From NCBI GenBank assembly GCA_019973155.2, contig BPQB01000026.1, positions 67,001-131,000 of the forward strand: a stretch of 64,000 nucleotides of DNA. Reading direction: 5' to 3'. This document shows, one piece after another, positions 1 through 10,520 of this stretch (position 1 is its first letter; each line of letters begins with the position of its first letter). A program made the translations under genes and the position numbers. Below the pieces are notes generated by a model. It worked only from the letters and a program-made list of their open reading frames with translations. It ran no database searches and was not told the origin of the DNA. Origin of the DNA: Phanerochaete sordida. Its lineage: Eukaryota > Basidiomycota > Agaricomycetes > Polyporales > Phanerochaetaceae.

Positions 1-699
1 CTCGGTTCACCTTATAGACCGTCTTCTTGTCAGCCACGTCGGACAGGCTGACGACTTCACCCGGATGACCAGATAGAGGCAAGCTCCTGTAAAATTCGCC
101 AAGTGTAATAGTAACAGCCTGTGGCTACTGTCTATACCAGTTGATTTCCGGCTCGAAGCTCGGAGGGCCTACTCTGATGTTAGAGCCGTCTGCTCAGACA
201 TGAGCCATCGCTGCGTGCTCACCGTATCACTGCGCGTGCGTACAGTCGAAGCAGGTACTGTGTCCTCGCCTCCTTGCTGGCCGTAGCGCTCCCATGCCCA
301 TCTGCTGCGATGCAGAGCAAGCAGTTGTAGCGCGGCGAACCAGGAAGAGAAGAGACATGACCACACGCTTGAGACTCGAGGGCGCCTGTGAACCCGACGA
401 TCCCTGCCGGATTTGGGAAGACCGCCCGTTCGTGCCTCTTACCGTGACAGTCATCTCCCCCAGCGTATCTTACGGGTCCTCAAGGCCTCATGCAAGAAGT
501 AGATGCTGCTGCGCGGCAGGCTCTCTGCAGCTAGCCTTGCTTGGTTGCACTAAACGAGCGCAGTGCTGAGGCATGATTCCCACCAATCACACCCTGCCAG
601 GCCCCTCCGAGGCGATCCTTCAACCTGACATGCCTCTACAGTGCCAAAGTTCATGGCCAGTATCTGAACTACAAACACATCCACACGCATTTCTATAGT
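1..699. other. no gene recognised; holds one copy of a short dispersed repeat
   Basis: I see no convincing coding exon in this stretch. It lies downstream of the methyltransferase gene that ends at 700 on the minus strand. The only notable content is a 51-base segment at 393-443 that reappears in inverted orientation at 3655-3709. The short open frames here lack codon regularity and family resemblance. Confidence 0.5.
393..443 (+). repeat. dispersed short repeat, copy 1
   Basis: This segment starts with CCCGACGATCC and contains CCGCCCGTTCG followed by a CCTCT-ACC tail. The reverse complement of 3655-3709 has the same blocks in the same order, with small differences between them. About three quarters of positions agree by eye. 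The origin is unknown. Confidence 0.6.
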
Positions 700-1824
700 C
701 TAAACGCGCCGAGCAAGGAGCAGAGCTACAGGCCACTCAATGACGACCTCATCCGTCTCACTCGGCACAGCGCCACCGTCCTGCTCTGCGGCGTACTCCA
801 TGAGCTTGTCTCTGAAGCGCTTCGCAACGTCGCCCGCGGGGTTCTCCTTGTCCTGCGGAAACTTTGCCTGGTGCGTGTGGAACGCGCTGGACGAGCGCAG
901 GTAGTCCAGCAGGCCGTCCCACGTCACCGTCTTCCTCAGGATGATGGGGCGCGGCGCAAGGAGGTGCGCGTGGTAGTCGCCTGAACCCGCATGAGAAGTG
1001 TCAACCGAAGAAATCGGGGATGCGCTCACCGCTGAAGTACACGCGCTCGAAGTCGCGGAACGCGCCGGGCACGACCGCGTCGGGGTCCGGCACGGCGACG
1101 AGGTGGTCGTCGACGACGCTGCGCCCGGGCTGCTCCCAGTGCGGGCCGATGGAGTCGGTCGCGTCCGTGCCGCGGCTGTACGCATGGATCAGCCCCGCGG
1201 CGGACGGGTAGCGCGGGAGGCGGAACTCGGAGTAGCCCTGTGGCATGGTGAGTACTAGGACGCCGCGCGCGGCTCGAAGAGAAAGCGTACCCAGGCTGCG
1301 AGCGTGCCGTGCGGCCTCAACACCCTGGCGGCCTCTTTCCAGACCTTGGTCCAGTCGTACCAATGGGCGGACTGCGCTGTGGGTTCGCGATAAGCTGTGA
1401 GTTTGTCGCTCGCTTTGAAACGAGAGACGGACCTGAAGTGATGAGATCGACGCTGCTGTCCTCCAGGAAAGTCAGCTCTTCAGCCTTGGCCTGCTTGAAT
1501 TCAAGCTTTCCGGAGAAGGCTGCCGTTCTAGTGGCTTCCTTCGCCTGCTCTATCATAGTGTTGCTGGGGTCTGTGCCGATCACGTGCTGGAACGGCTTCA
1601 GCTCGATGGTGGCTTGACCTATGGCCCGGGCTCAGCGTAGATAGTGGAACGATGCTCGAGAGAAACATACCAGTGCCGCAGCCGAGGTCGACAGCAGTCT
1701 CCCAGCGAGCCTTCGCATCGCGTTCGTGGTAGCGAAACACGAAGTCGAAGAGTTGTTGCGGGTATGTGGGGCGTGCCACAGCGTACCTCGCCGCGTTAAA
1801 GCTTGTCTTCGCGTATGTAGCCAT
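700..1824 (-). CDS. SAM-dependent class I methyltransferase (UbiE/TMT1-like)
   Basis: This is a multi-exon gene for a class I methyltransferase of the fungal trans-aconitate/UbiE-like kind, which moves a methyl group from S-adenosylmethionine to an unknown small acceptor. The start at 1824 gives MATYAKTSFNAARYAVARPT. The SAM-binding motif I DLGCGTG is followed by an intron, then IGTDPSNTM (acidic strand-2 residue) and the post-motif AEELTFLEDSSVDLI. The next exons give WKEAARVLRPHGTLAAW and a C-terminal part ending in VIEWPVALLLARRV. The best splice for the last intron uses the GTGAGC donor that joins FSG to DYHAHLL, because using the frame end after DFFG would need an intron of about 25 bases. 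No signal peptide or membrane helix is seen, so it is probably cytosolic. The substrate cannot be told from sequence. Confidence 0.85.
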
Positions 1825-2186
1825 TGTGAGTATGATGAGGACGTGCAGCCTGCATCCTGTACTTATATACGCGTCGACAACAATTCCTGCTGTGGACAAT
1901 GTCGCGTCGGCCGACAGACTTGAATTGCCCGAGGATGAGCGGAGCGGCTGACAGAGGCCGCCGCCCAGCGCCCGTCCGAGTTGTGACTCCTTCGTGGCGC
2001 AATGCAGCGAATATAGCGCAGCGCCCGCGCGAGCACATGCCCCGCGCCGGGAGCATCAACGTCCGTGACAATGCGGCTCTTTATTCCAGTACATGTTATA
2101 CAGGGTATCATCCCGAACGACACAAAGTCCCGAAGCAGACCAGCTGCACGTACAAACGCCGCCGTGCTCGCGTCAGCGCACACGGC

Positions 2187-2819
2187 CTACGGCGAGGCCC
2201 CCGCGCCGTTCCTGCGCTCCGCGAGTTCAAAGCCCTCGGGGTGCCGGATGATGTCCTCGCGCTGCTGCGCCTGGTCGAGCGGCACGAGGCGCAGGCTCCT
2301 CCTCGGGCGCTTCGTGCACGCGAGGACCGTCCCCGGCTCGCGCGCGGGGCCCGTCGGCGAGGGCGGCGCGTCCGCGTCCGCGTGCGACTCGCGGCGCGGG
2401 CGCAGCTTCGCGAGCCACGAGCCCGCGCGCTGCGGCGTGTCCGTGGGGCTGCCCGGGAGCGTCGCGGGCGGCGGCGCGCCCGCGCGGTGCAGCGCGAAGA
2501 GGCGGCTGACGCGCTCGTGGAGGCTGCCCGCGGTCGGCGACGCGCCGGGGGGTGCGCACGCCGCGGCCTGCTGCGCCATGCGGACGTAGAGCTCGTCGGG
2601 GAGGCTCGGGTCGAACGGGTGCTCGTCGACCTGCTCGTCGCTGATGGAGATCGCGGGCGGGCGCTCGTCTTCGCCGTCTGCGTCCTCGAGGATGTCGGGG
2701 CACGCGATCGTGAGCGGCGTGGGGTTCGTCAGGGACGACGATGCGGACGTCGACGTCGAGGAGCCCGAGCCGGCGCTGTCGACGCTGCAGACCGACGAGC
2801 GGTTTCGGTACGATTGCAT
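2187..2819 (-). CDS. hypothetical protein, 210 residues, low complexity
   Basis: A single-exon frame opens with ATG at 2819 and encodes 210 residues. The N-terminal third is rich in Ser and acidic residues (SGSSTSTSASSSL, then DILEDADGEDE). The middle is rich in Ala and Pro. The C-terminal part is basic and contains TKRPRRSLRLVPLDQAQQRE. I recognise no domain, signal peptide or membrane helix, so it is probably a largely disordered intracellular protein. AT-rich TATA-like sequence lies about 25-40 bases upstream of the start codon. The opposite strand is also open because of the high GC content, but the minus frame has the better start and the more protein-like composition. Function unknown. 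Confidence 0.6.
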   Translation of the reverse strand: MQSYRNRSSVCSVDSAGSGSSTSTSASSSLTNPTPLTIACPDILEDADGEDERPPAISISDEQVDEHPFDPSLPDELYVRMAQQAAACAPPGASPTAGSLHERVSRLFALHRAGAPPPATLPGSPTDTPQRAGSWLAKLRPRRESHADADAPPSPTGPAREPGTVLACTKRPRRSLRLVPLDQAQQREDIIRHPEGFELAERRNGAGASP

Positions 2820-4273
2820 TTTCAGTGCGCGGCACCAATATACAACGAAAAGATATAAGGAATCCTAAAGAGGATGGTCTACGGCACGGTCGTGAGCTGT
2901 GGTGTATGGATGTATGGGGCGGCTGGGCACTCACAGAAAATACACAAGACGAGTGACCTTGGGCGAGTGGACAGCAGCATGCCCGCGCACGAAGTTAAAT
3001 CTAAGCCGCACCAGTTAGCCGTCTGCCAGCCCGACATCCGCCCAGCTCCCTCTCCGGATCGCCTTGGACAGCCTCAAAGAGTGAGGCTGGCAGAAGTCGG
3101 TTGCAATGCCAGTCGCACAAGCAGCGACAGCAACTGAGGACGTGTGTGAACCGAAACATGTTACAGCGCCGGCACGGCCCGCGAAGGAGGCTGACGGCGC
3201 CGGCGGGACGAGAGTGCTTGGGGCTTTCAAAACACTGCATAGCAACGTCATACCTCGGACTTTAGCTCGAGAGGTGACCGCGACTGGGAGCATCCCCAGT
3301 CGACGCCGGGACAGCCACCGCTCTGGCGCTCGGAGGCAGCACCACTGCATTGACGACAAAACCGGTTCTACAGCTGTAGGTAAAGCCAGGGATACGAGAG
3401 ATAAAAAGATCCTGCGCGCGACGCCACGGAAGAGAATCTAGTATGAGGAGCCCGTCAGTCCGCGTTGCAGCTCCTGAGTGTCACCGAACTTGACCTACCT
3501 CGAGCTGGACTCGTCAGATTACTGTCGAAAACGTCGTGCAACGTGTGGTCTGAAGCTCTGTTATTTTAGCGAGTCATCGAGCAGCAGAACCTGAGTGCTT
3601 AGGATTAGAGGTTTGAAGAGGTGGATGAAAGAGCGAGAGGAGCGGGAAAAAGTTGGTGAGAGGCGGAGTCGAACGGGCGGTGCTTCCACATATGGCAAGG
3701 ATCGTCGGGCGATCTTATGAGCGGGCGCTCCGAGGCGATGCTCCTTGTCCTTGCCCAGCTCGTCGCTCTCTGCGTGTTCAGCGTCGCAGCGTACGAGCAC
3801 GGGCACACCTTCGACAGCGTGGGCAGGAAGCGATTGTGCTGCAGCTGCACGGTTATGTACGCAGTGACTCGGTGAGCAAGCCAGCTACCAAATTGACATG
3901 GGGGCGGGGCTCCAGGCTCGGTCCGACAGCATCGGGTCTGAGTCTCTGACACCAAGTTTTCCAGCCTTCGAGCTTCGGGTACCAAAGGCCATGAACAGAC
4001 GTCTTGGGCCTATGTTTGTCTTTCTGGAAGAAATCATACAGGATTTTGGCCACACCTGGGTATTCCATCGAAGTCGCCGGCCTGCCCGGCGTCGCTGGCA
4101 AGAGGCTTCGAAGGCAACTGGAGCCAACCGAAGGGGCACTCGCTCCATCCTCTCCCTTCTTCACTCGCGACACCTTGTTTTGCCGATGCGATAAGAGCCT
4201 GAGTTTGACCTTGACGTCGTTTGGTCATCGAGCGAAGTCGCCAGCCCTCTTGATGACGGAGACAGTGGCAGAC
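2820..4273. other. gene-poor stretch with repeat copy 2
   Basis: I see no supported gene between the hypothetical protein and the GH71 promoter. Frames of about 80-125 residues occur on both strands but lack ATG context, splice structure or family likeness. One minus frame ending near 3853 opens with GTG rather than ATG. The short dispersed repeat at 3655-3709 is the only recognised element. Confidence 0.45.
3655..3709 (-). repeat. dispersed short repeat, copy 2 (inverted)
   Basis: The reverse complement of this segment matches 393-443. Shared blocks are CCCGACGATCC, CCGCCCGTTCG and a CCTCT-ACC tail. The TTCGACT block resembles a tRNA T-loop, but the flanking stems cannot pair, so I do not call a tRNA. 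Confidence 0.6.
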
Positions 4274-4280
4274 TTATAAA
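4274..4280 (+). promoter_or_regulatory. TATA box of the GH71 gene
   Basis: TTATAAA lies about 75 bases before the start codon at 4354, a normal distance for a fungal core promoter with a short leader. Confidence 0.6.
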
Positions 4281-4353
4281 GAGGCTCGACGAGACATTCG
4301 CTCAATTCTCGCCTTTCCTCCCTCTTTTTACTGAACCATACACTAGTACCATC

Positions 4354-6121
4354 ATGCGTCTCAGCCCATTCATTTGGGCGACCCTCCTTCAGCTTGGGTC
4401 AGGAGTTCAAGCGGCCGCCGTAGAGCGGCATGATATATCGACTATCCAAGCCGTTTTACTCCCTCCGGAGGCTGCGGCTCTCCAGCCTGTCATTGACATC
4501 AACATGTAGGTGTCACTTGTCGAAGGTTGGACTTCATACTCATGACGCTCTTGAGCAGCGTTGCGTCGACGAACCCGCCGACGGCCGCCTTGGCCGCTCC
4601 GCAAGCGGCGTCGACCAAGCTCGTCTTCGCGCACCACATCGTCGGCAACACCATCAACTATACCCAGGAGTCCTGGGCATACGGTATGCACTGCTTTCTT
4701 TCTCTCGCCGTCTTCACCAATGAGGATTACGGAAGATATCGCACTGGCGTCGTCGAAAGGAATCGATGCCTTCGCGCTGAACATTGGCCCTGCCGGCTGG
4801 GAGCAAGGCCAGGTCGATAATGCGTTCGCTGCTGCACAAAGCCTCAACACGAACTTTAAGCTCTTCCTCTCTTTCGACATGTCGGTCATCCCCTGCACGT
4901 CTGCATCGGACTCGTCGGTCACCCAGCAAGTCATCCTCAATTACGCGTCGCACCCGAACCAGCTCGTGTACGACGGCAAGGTCTTCGTGTCGACGTTTGC
5001 CGGCGAGGCCTGCACCTTCGGCACGCCGTCGTCCCAACAGGGCTGGTATAACACTGTCAAGAATGGGCTGAATACATACTTCGTGCCGAGCTTCTTCGTA
5101 GATCCTGCGACGTTCAAGAGCTACGCCGCGCTGGACGGCGCATTTGGCGTAAGCACAGCCCATCTCATGTCCGAAACTCACATACTCATGGCCTTATTCA
5201 CAGTGGAATTCAGGGTGGCCCATGGACGACACCGACATCACCTTCGGCCCAGATCAGTTGTACATCTCCGATCTCTCAGGCCGCTCGTACATGGCAGCCG
5301 TGTCGCCCTGGTTTTTCACAGTAAGTGTTCGCCCCTCTTCCGTTGCGCAGCTACTCATCGTCATGTAACAACAGCACTACGGCGTGGACACGTACAACAA
5401 GAATATGATCTACCGTGCAGACGACTGGCTGCTGGCTAAGCGCTGGGAAGAACTTATCGCATACCGGGACGTGGTCGACTTCGTCGAGATCAACACCTGG
5501 AACGATTTTGGCGAATCGCACTATGTCGGTCCCATCGAAGGCATGCAGCCCAATTCGCAGGCGTGGGTAAACGGGTTCGAGCACACAGGTACGCATCGTC
5601 CCTACGATTAGTAAACTACGATCCTCTCGCTCAGCGCTGACAAGCGGTCTCCTACAGGCTGGCTCGACCTCATCGCATATTACGCTTCTGCCTTCAAGAC
5701 CGGCTACTACCCAGCTATCACACAAGATCGGACCTTCCTGTGGGCGCGGCTTTTCCCCGCAGCAGCAGTCGCGACGAATGATCCTGTCGGAAAGCCCACG
5801 AACTGGGAATGGGTGCGCCATCTGTTTATTTTGGTGCTCGGACGCTGACCCTGGGCGCAGACCGAGGACTACCTCTGGGCGATTGTACAGCTGACGGCGC
5901 CTGCGACCGTGACGCTCTCGTGCGGGCCCAACAGCTCGACAAGATATGTAGCCGCGGGTACGATCAAGCTGAAGCTCCCGCTCACGACGGACTGTGCAGT
6001 CTCGAGCACTATCACGCGCGACTCGGTCCGCACGACGTTCACGCCGCAGGGTATGATTTTCAACACCGCGCCGGAGACCTACAACTTCAACGCCTTCGTC
6101 GCCGCCTCGCCGATGGTGTGA
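4354..6121 (+). CDS. secreted GH71 alpha-1,3-glucanase (mutanase)
   Basis: This enzyme hydrolyses alpha-1,3-glucan, a fungal wall polymer, and is likely used for wall remodelling or for feeding on other fungi. The start at 4354 gives a signal peptide (MRLSPFIWATLLQLGSGVQA), so the product is secreted. Several short introns interrupt the gene. Family landmarks are KLVFAHHIVGN at the mature N-terminus, GIDAFALNIG, FKLFLSFDMS, GKVFVSTFAGE, TYFVPSFFVDP and the strongly conserved EINTWNDFGESHYVGP, followed by a C-terminal beta-rich part. The mature part is about the length of a GH71 catalytic domain, with no separate carbohydrate-binding module that I can recognise. The last exon ends with TGA at 6119-6121. 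A TATA box precedes the gene. Family assignment is firm; substrate follows from the family. Confidence 0.93.
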
Positions 6122-6323
6122 TATTCTGTGGGACAGGTAGAATGAAAGGCGAAATGCGATTGGAATAAATAGCGATGGTACAATATATTATGTAACTCAT
6201 GGCCTGCCATGCAGTAACATTTGACAGCAATTGCTAAGGAGTGGCAGCGGTATGGGATGTTCACAAGGTAGCGCTCCTAGTCTGATAGACATGATCAGTG
6301 TTGTAAGGGGAGAAGAGGAGCTG

Positions 6324-7571
6324 TCATGGACCTACCGAGCCTACTTTGGCTATGGAGCGAGCCCGTTGGACAATCGCGAACTTGTCTCGGTCGGTGCGAG
6401 GGACTTGTGTTTGGAAGTGCGGATGTGCGTGCTCCACAAGCCGCAAGAGCTCGTGGTAGTACTGGGCAGACACGTCCTCCATCGCGGGGAAGTACTCGTA
6501 GCCCTCGCCGAGCGGCCTCGTCGCGGCATAGAGCACGAAATTGTGGGTCGCCTGGTCCGCCTGCTGCGCCCAGCCCATGTGGCGCGCGATGAGCGCGGCC
6601 ATGAGGCCCCTGCTGCGGTCCTCGTTCGCGAAGTCGTCCCAGAGCGCGCGGACGCGCTCGACGGCGGGCGCGACGCCGTAGCGCAGCGCGAGCTTGAGCA
6701 CCTCGTACGTGCAGAACATGCAGCTCAGCGGGCGGCGGCCGCGCGCCGGCGCGGGGTAGCACAGGTGCAGGAGGCCGAGGAGCACCGCGCCCGGCGCGGC
6801 GACGTCGACGGTCACGCGCCCCGCGCCCGCAGCGTCCGCGAGCGCGCCGAGCGCGGGCGAGAGCCCGCGGAGCGCGTCCTTCCGCACGCGGAAGCCGTGC
6901 CCGTCGGTGCTGCGCAGCACGACGTCGGCGTCGCGGAGCATGTACGGGTGTGCACCGAGCGCGGGCGGCGGGTGGCGGCAGCCGGTGCCCGCCTGCGGGG
7001 GCGCGCAGAACGCGACGGGCTCGCCCGCGCAGAAGCGCTGGAGGCGCGCGTACACGCCTGCGCTGACGTGCGCGAAGGCGGGGTGCCAGCTGGAGAGGCT
7101 GGGTCTGCGGAGGCGCGCCTGGCGGTACTGCTCTGCCGCGATGGCGGCCTCGTCCTCGAGCCCGTGCTTGACGGCGGCGGCCCACGCGACGGGCGGCTCG
7201 GGCGCAGCGAGCCGGCGGAAGTGCGAGCGCATGTCGGCGACGACGCGCGGCATTTCGTACTTCTGCGCGGCCTGGATTACCGGGATGACGTCGTCGAGGC
7301 TGGTGTAGTAGGGCTGCACGGTCGGGTAGCAGGCGCGCAGAAGGGAGTCGAGGACTTCGCCGTCTTCGGTCATGTCGATGGGCATTTCCTGGCCGTCCGG
7401 AGGCTGCGGGAGGTCCAGCATGCCTTGGAAGAACTCTGAAGCCAGCGCGAGAACGAGCTTGTATGTCCTGAAGTGTACGCCATCAGATGAGCGGAGAACG
7501 ACGGTGGCCTCGGGCGACTCGAAGTTGTTGAAGGGTGCGTTCGCCCAATTAGCGTCACGAAGGCCTGCCAT
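6324..7571 (-). CDS. protein with two BTB/POZ-like domains
   Basis: A single-exon gene of 415 residues with ATG at 7571. The N-terminal BTB fold is clear at about residues 20-130: ATVVLRSSDGVHFRTYKLVL, then ASEFFQGMLDLP, and later YPTVQPYYTSLDDVIPVIQAA and YEMPRVVADMRSHF. A second, weaker BTB-like unit begins near residue 215 with DADVVLRSTDGHGFRVRKDAL and ends with a parallel YGVAPAVERVRALW segment. BTB domains mediate dimerisation and often recruit cullin-3. This protein has no kelch, zinc finger or other partner domain, as is usual for the large lone-BTB family of Agaricomycetes. A TATATA stretch near 7664-7671 lies about 95 bases upstream. The binding partner is unknown. Confidence 0.85.
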   Translation of the reverse strand: MAGLRDANWANAPFNNFESPEATVVLRSSDGVHFRTYKLVLALASEFFQGMLDLPQPPDGQEMPIDMTEDGEVLDSLLRACYPTVQPYYTSLDDVIPVIQAAQKYEMPRVVADMRSHFRRLAAPEPPVAWAAAVKHGLEDEAAIAAEQYRQARLRRPSLSSWHPAFAHVSAGVYARLQRFCAGEPVAFCAPPQAGTGCRHPPPALGAHPYMLRDADVVLRSTDGHGFRVRKDALRGLSPALGALADAAGAGRVTVDVAAPGAVLLGLLHLCYPAPARGRRPLSCMFCTYEVLKLALRYGVAPAVERVRALWDDFANEDRSRGLMAALIARHMGWAQQADQATHNFVLYAATRPLGEGYEYFPAMEDVSAQYYHELLRLVEHAHPHFQTQVPRTDRDKFAIVQRARSIAKVGSVGP

Positions 7572-7802
7572 CGTGTAGAGGAATGTTCGAACGAAAAGAA
7601 CCAGAAGGGAGTGTGGTGGAAGAGGTCAGAGATCAGAGGTCAGAAACACACTTGGGTCAGCAATATATACGCCACAACTACGGTGGCCCCATGGGCAGCT
7701 CTTTGTCGCGTAGCGCCAAGCGGCTGGCCAAACCTCGTTATTGTCCGTCAGACCTCAAAGCGCGAAAGAATGAGAGCAAAATGGATGGTATCGCCTATTC
7801 AC

Positions 7803-8108
7803 TGCAGGCAGGCCAATATTTCTTAGGGCCGGAAATCTTTCCAACCTGGCATCGGAACGGTGTCATTTCGGTCCTGTATCCTGCACCGTTTTCAGGGTGC
7901 AGAAATTTCACCTTTCTTGCAGCCTTCACGCGAATTTGCTGTGAATGTTGTCATTTCCGAGGGCCAGGAAATCGTTCGAAAACGGTCCCAAAATAAACTG
8001 TTGCAGTGTTCGGGGAATGACGTCGGAATTCGCTGTTTCTTGCTCCCTTGTGATGTAGGTGCCAGGTCAGGAAGATTTCTGGTGCAAGGATATCTGGATC
8101 TGCCTGCA
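7803..8108. mobile_element. MITE-like inverted-repeat element
   Basis: The left arm (7803-7851) begins TGCAGGCAG and ends ACCTGGCA. The reverse complement of 8060-8108 begins TGCAGGCAG and ends ACCTGGCA as well. The two 49-base arms agree at about 36 positions without gaps. The roughly 210-base centre has no coding capacity. Size and structure fit a non-autonomous DNA transposon. I could not define a clear target-site duplication, so this stays a candidate. It lies between the 5' end of the BTB gene and the 3' end of UTP7, and fills most of that 560-base gap. Confidence 0.6.
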
Positions 8109-8134
8109 TTGTAAAGATGCGTACGGACGATACC

Positions 8135-10282
8135 CTATGTTGGCCGCCTGAAGCGGTCGAGCGCGGATGGCTTCCGCGGTTCCGCCTCGCCACGCGCGAT
8201 GGCAATGGCCTTTTTGCGCTCTGCCCTCTGCTTCTCCAGCTTCTCGCGCACCGCAACCTACAGTTCCTGTGTCAGAGACCTCTCGCCACAGGGGAAAGCC
8301 GGCACTTACAGCCTTCGGGTCGATGACGTTCTTGCGCTGCTTGCGGAGGTAGCGCTTGAGACTCTTGTTCTTCCCGCGCATCTTCTTCTTCTCCTTCTCG
8401 GCCTTGGACGTGCGCGCAGGCTGCGCCTCGCCGTCGCTGCCCTCTGCGGCACCCGCGTCGGCGCCGTCCTCGGTCTCGTCTGCCTTGCCCGAGACGCGCA
8501 GGCGCTCGAGGCGCGGGAGGCGCGCGAACGTGAGGTCCGTCTTGTCGTTGACGGCCGTCGTGAGCTTCGGCTCGGGGGCGAGCGAGCCGACAAACTCGGG
8601 GTCGAGCGTGATCGCGTCGGGTTGGATCTAGGAGGCGCGTCAGTGTGCGCTGCGCTGCAGTGCGGAGTTGTGGCGAGACGCACCTTGTCGAGGAGGGTCT
8701 TGACCTCGCGCTCGCGACGCGCGCGCTTGTTCTCGAAGGGATCCGCCTCGGTGCTGTCGAAGTTCGGCTCACCGGCGCCAGGGACGAGGATGCTGGAAAG
8801 ACCGGCAGCGTGGCCGACGGTGAGGATATCTTGGAAGGGGCAGAAGCGGACAGAGACGAGGGGGCGGTGGGGTATCGGGTGGGTGAGGTATAATGGGGGC
8901 TGCACCGAGCCTGTGAAAGATGCTTGTATCGCAGGTTTCGCGTAGGTCTAAGGAGAGACGTCAAGAGCGATACACCAAAGTCAGTATGAACACGTACGTT
9001 CACGCTGCCACCGGTTGCGACCGCGAGCACGCCTTTCTGACTCCACTCGAGCTCGGCTCCTCCTCCCCGGGTCTTCCACTCCCGCACTGCTCCCTTCCAA
9101 TTCCTGCAATCCCAGACCTTCACAGAGCCATCCTGGCCAGACGTCGCCATATACCGCCCTCCTGTGCTGGGATCCACGCTGAGTCCGACGACAGGCCCCA
9201 GATGTGCAAGGAGGCGCACAGCAGGGTGTGGAAGGTTCGGAGTCCAGAGCGTCACGGTACCATTCTGGTGCCCAAGATGTATAACGGCGTTGTGTTGGTT
9301 TTGGGCCATGGTAGTACATGCGCCAAGCTTTGTCCGGTGCTCTGTAACAACCTTGCCTGTGGAGGTGTCTTGGTATTTTAGCCAGCCGCTGTTGCCCTGC
9401 AAACCTACGCGTCAGTCATTGGTATAGATAGACGGGCTTCGATACATACCACGCTCGCAAGCAGCCAATGGTAAGGCAAAAATTCGAGACGTGTTGGCTC
9501 AATGTGAGACTTCAATCTGTGAAGTTCCACACCGTCCCGGTCGTATATGAAGACGTATTTCTTCTGTGCGACGGCGTAATGTGAATGGTCATGGAGGAAC
9601 CTGAGAGCGTCGAGTAAGTACCACTCCACGGTCTACAGGAGAGTCCCACGTACGTGATATCTCGGCATGTCTCGCCAAGTTGGAGTTCTGAGTGCATAGT
9701 CCCTGTCTGCCAATCAAATGTCGCGACATGACCTTTCTTTCCGACAATAGCCAAATGCCTAGACACGGACGCGTTGAGTCAACACGCTATGGGAGGACGA
9801 TAGAGCACACACCTGCCGTTCCTCGTGTATCGTGAGCGATACGGGCCGCCATCCAGCACCCATTCTTTTCGTCCTTTCGCCGCCTCCTGCCCTGCCGCCT
9901 GGGTGACCTCGCTTTGGCTAACCCTCCACGTCTTCTCCAGCTCGCCCTCCACCTCGATCATGCCCGCGTCTTCCGTTAGAAGTAGCTCTGCATCCTTCAA
10001 CAGTGCCTTTTGTCTTGCGGCGAGATTTGACTGTCGTGTGAGCTGAGTACGAAGCTTCGGGTTCGCGATGTGGTTATACTTCTTGACCCCTTCTGGCGGT
10101 GGCGAGGAGGGGCGAAGAGACGGCGGAAGGGCAGTGTGATGAGCGACAGAGTTCAAGGTCTTGTCATGTCCGCCCTCTGTCTGTTTTGAACCACTGGGCT
10201 TGCTACGGCGGTCATCCTTGTCGGTCTTTCGTCTTTTCGAGACCGGCCGTATGGCGTCTGCCTTGGCAAAGAGAGAGTCCAT
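8135..10282 (-). CDS. UTP7: WD40 small-subunit processome protein Utp7/WDR46
   Basis: Utp7 (BING4/WDR46) is a nucleolar WD40 protein of the U3 snoRNP/SSU processome, needed for 18S rRNA maturation. The gene has several introns; ATG at 10282 starts MDSLFAKADAIRPVSKRRK, a basic, probably nuclear-targeting tail. The following exons give the family segment VKKYNHIANPKLRTQLTRQ, then WD repeats: HLAIVGKKGHVATFDWQTG, VAQKKYVFIYDRDGVELHRL, VIHLGHQNGTVTLWTP, and MATSGQDGSVKVWDCRNWKG. A further blade is followed by the BING4 C-terminal region (PLVSVRFCPFQDILTVGHAA, NFDSTEADPFENKRARRE). The end is a lysine/arginine-rich tail; the last exon reads VAVREKLEKQRAERKKAIAI and stops at 8135. Divergent from IES6 with a gap of about 240 bases, so the two may share a promoter region. 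Confidence 0.92.
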
Positions 10283-10520
10283 GGCGGTTAGGCTAAGGGA
10301 GCAGTATCAGTTAGTTTAATAGTCTCGATTGGCAGTAAATCCGAACTCATACGCTGTGAAAGGAGGGAACAGAGGAAAGGCCGGCGTGCTCGACGGACGA
10401 AAGTGAGAAATAATAGACGCCCAATAATGCAAGGATCTGAGATCAGGCCCGCCGGCGCTTGCACTATGAGCGGGGAGAGCTTCAGGCGCGCGGGGACTTG
10501 TCCTTTGTCCTCCAACCACC

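Noticed and set aside
3640..3735. Possible tRNA on the minus strand (TTCGACT block).
   Set aside because: The flanking bases cannot form a T-stem or acceptor stem and no anticodon arm is visible. It is part of a short dispersed repeat instead.
3853..4173. Minus-strand frame of 106 residues starting MSRVKKGEDG.
   Set aside because: Its first codon is GTG, there is no family likeness and the opposite strand is equally open.
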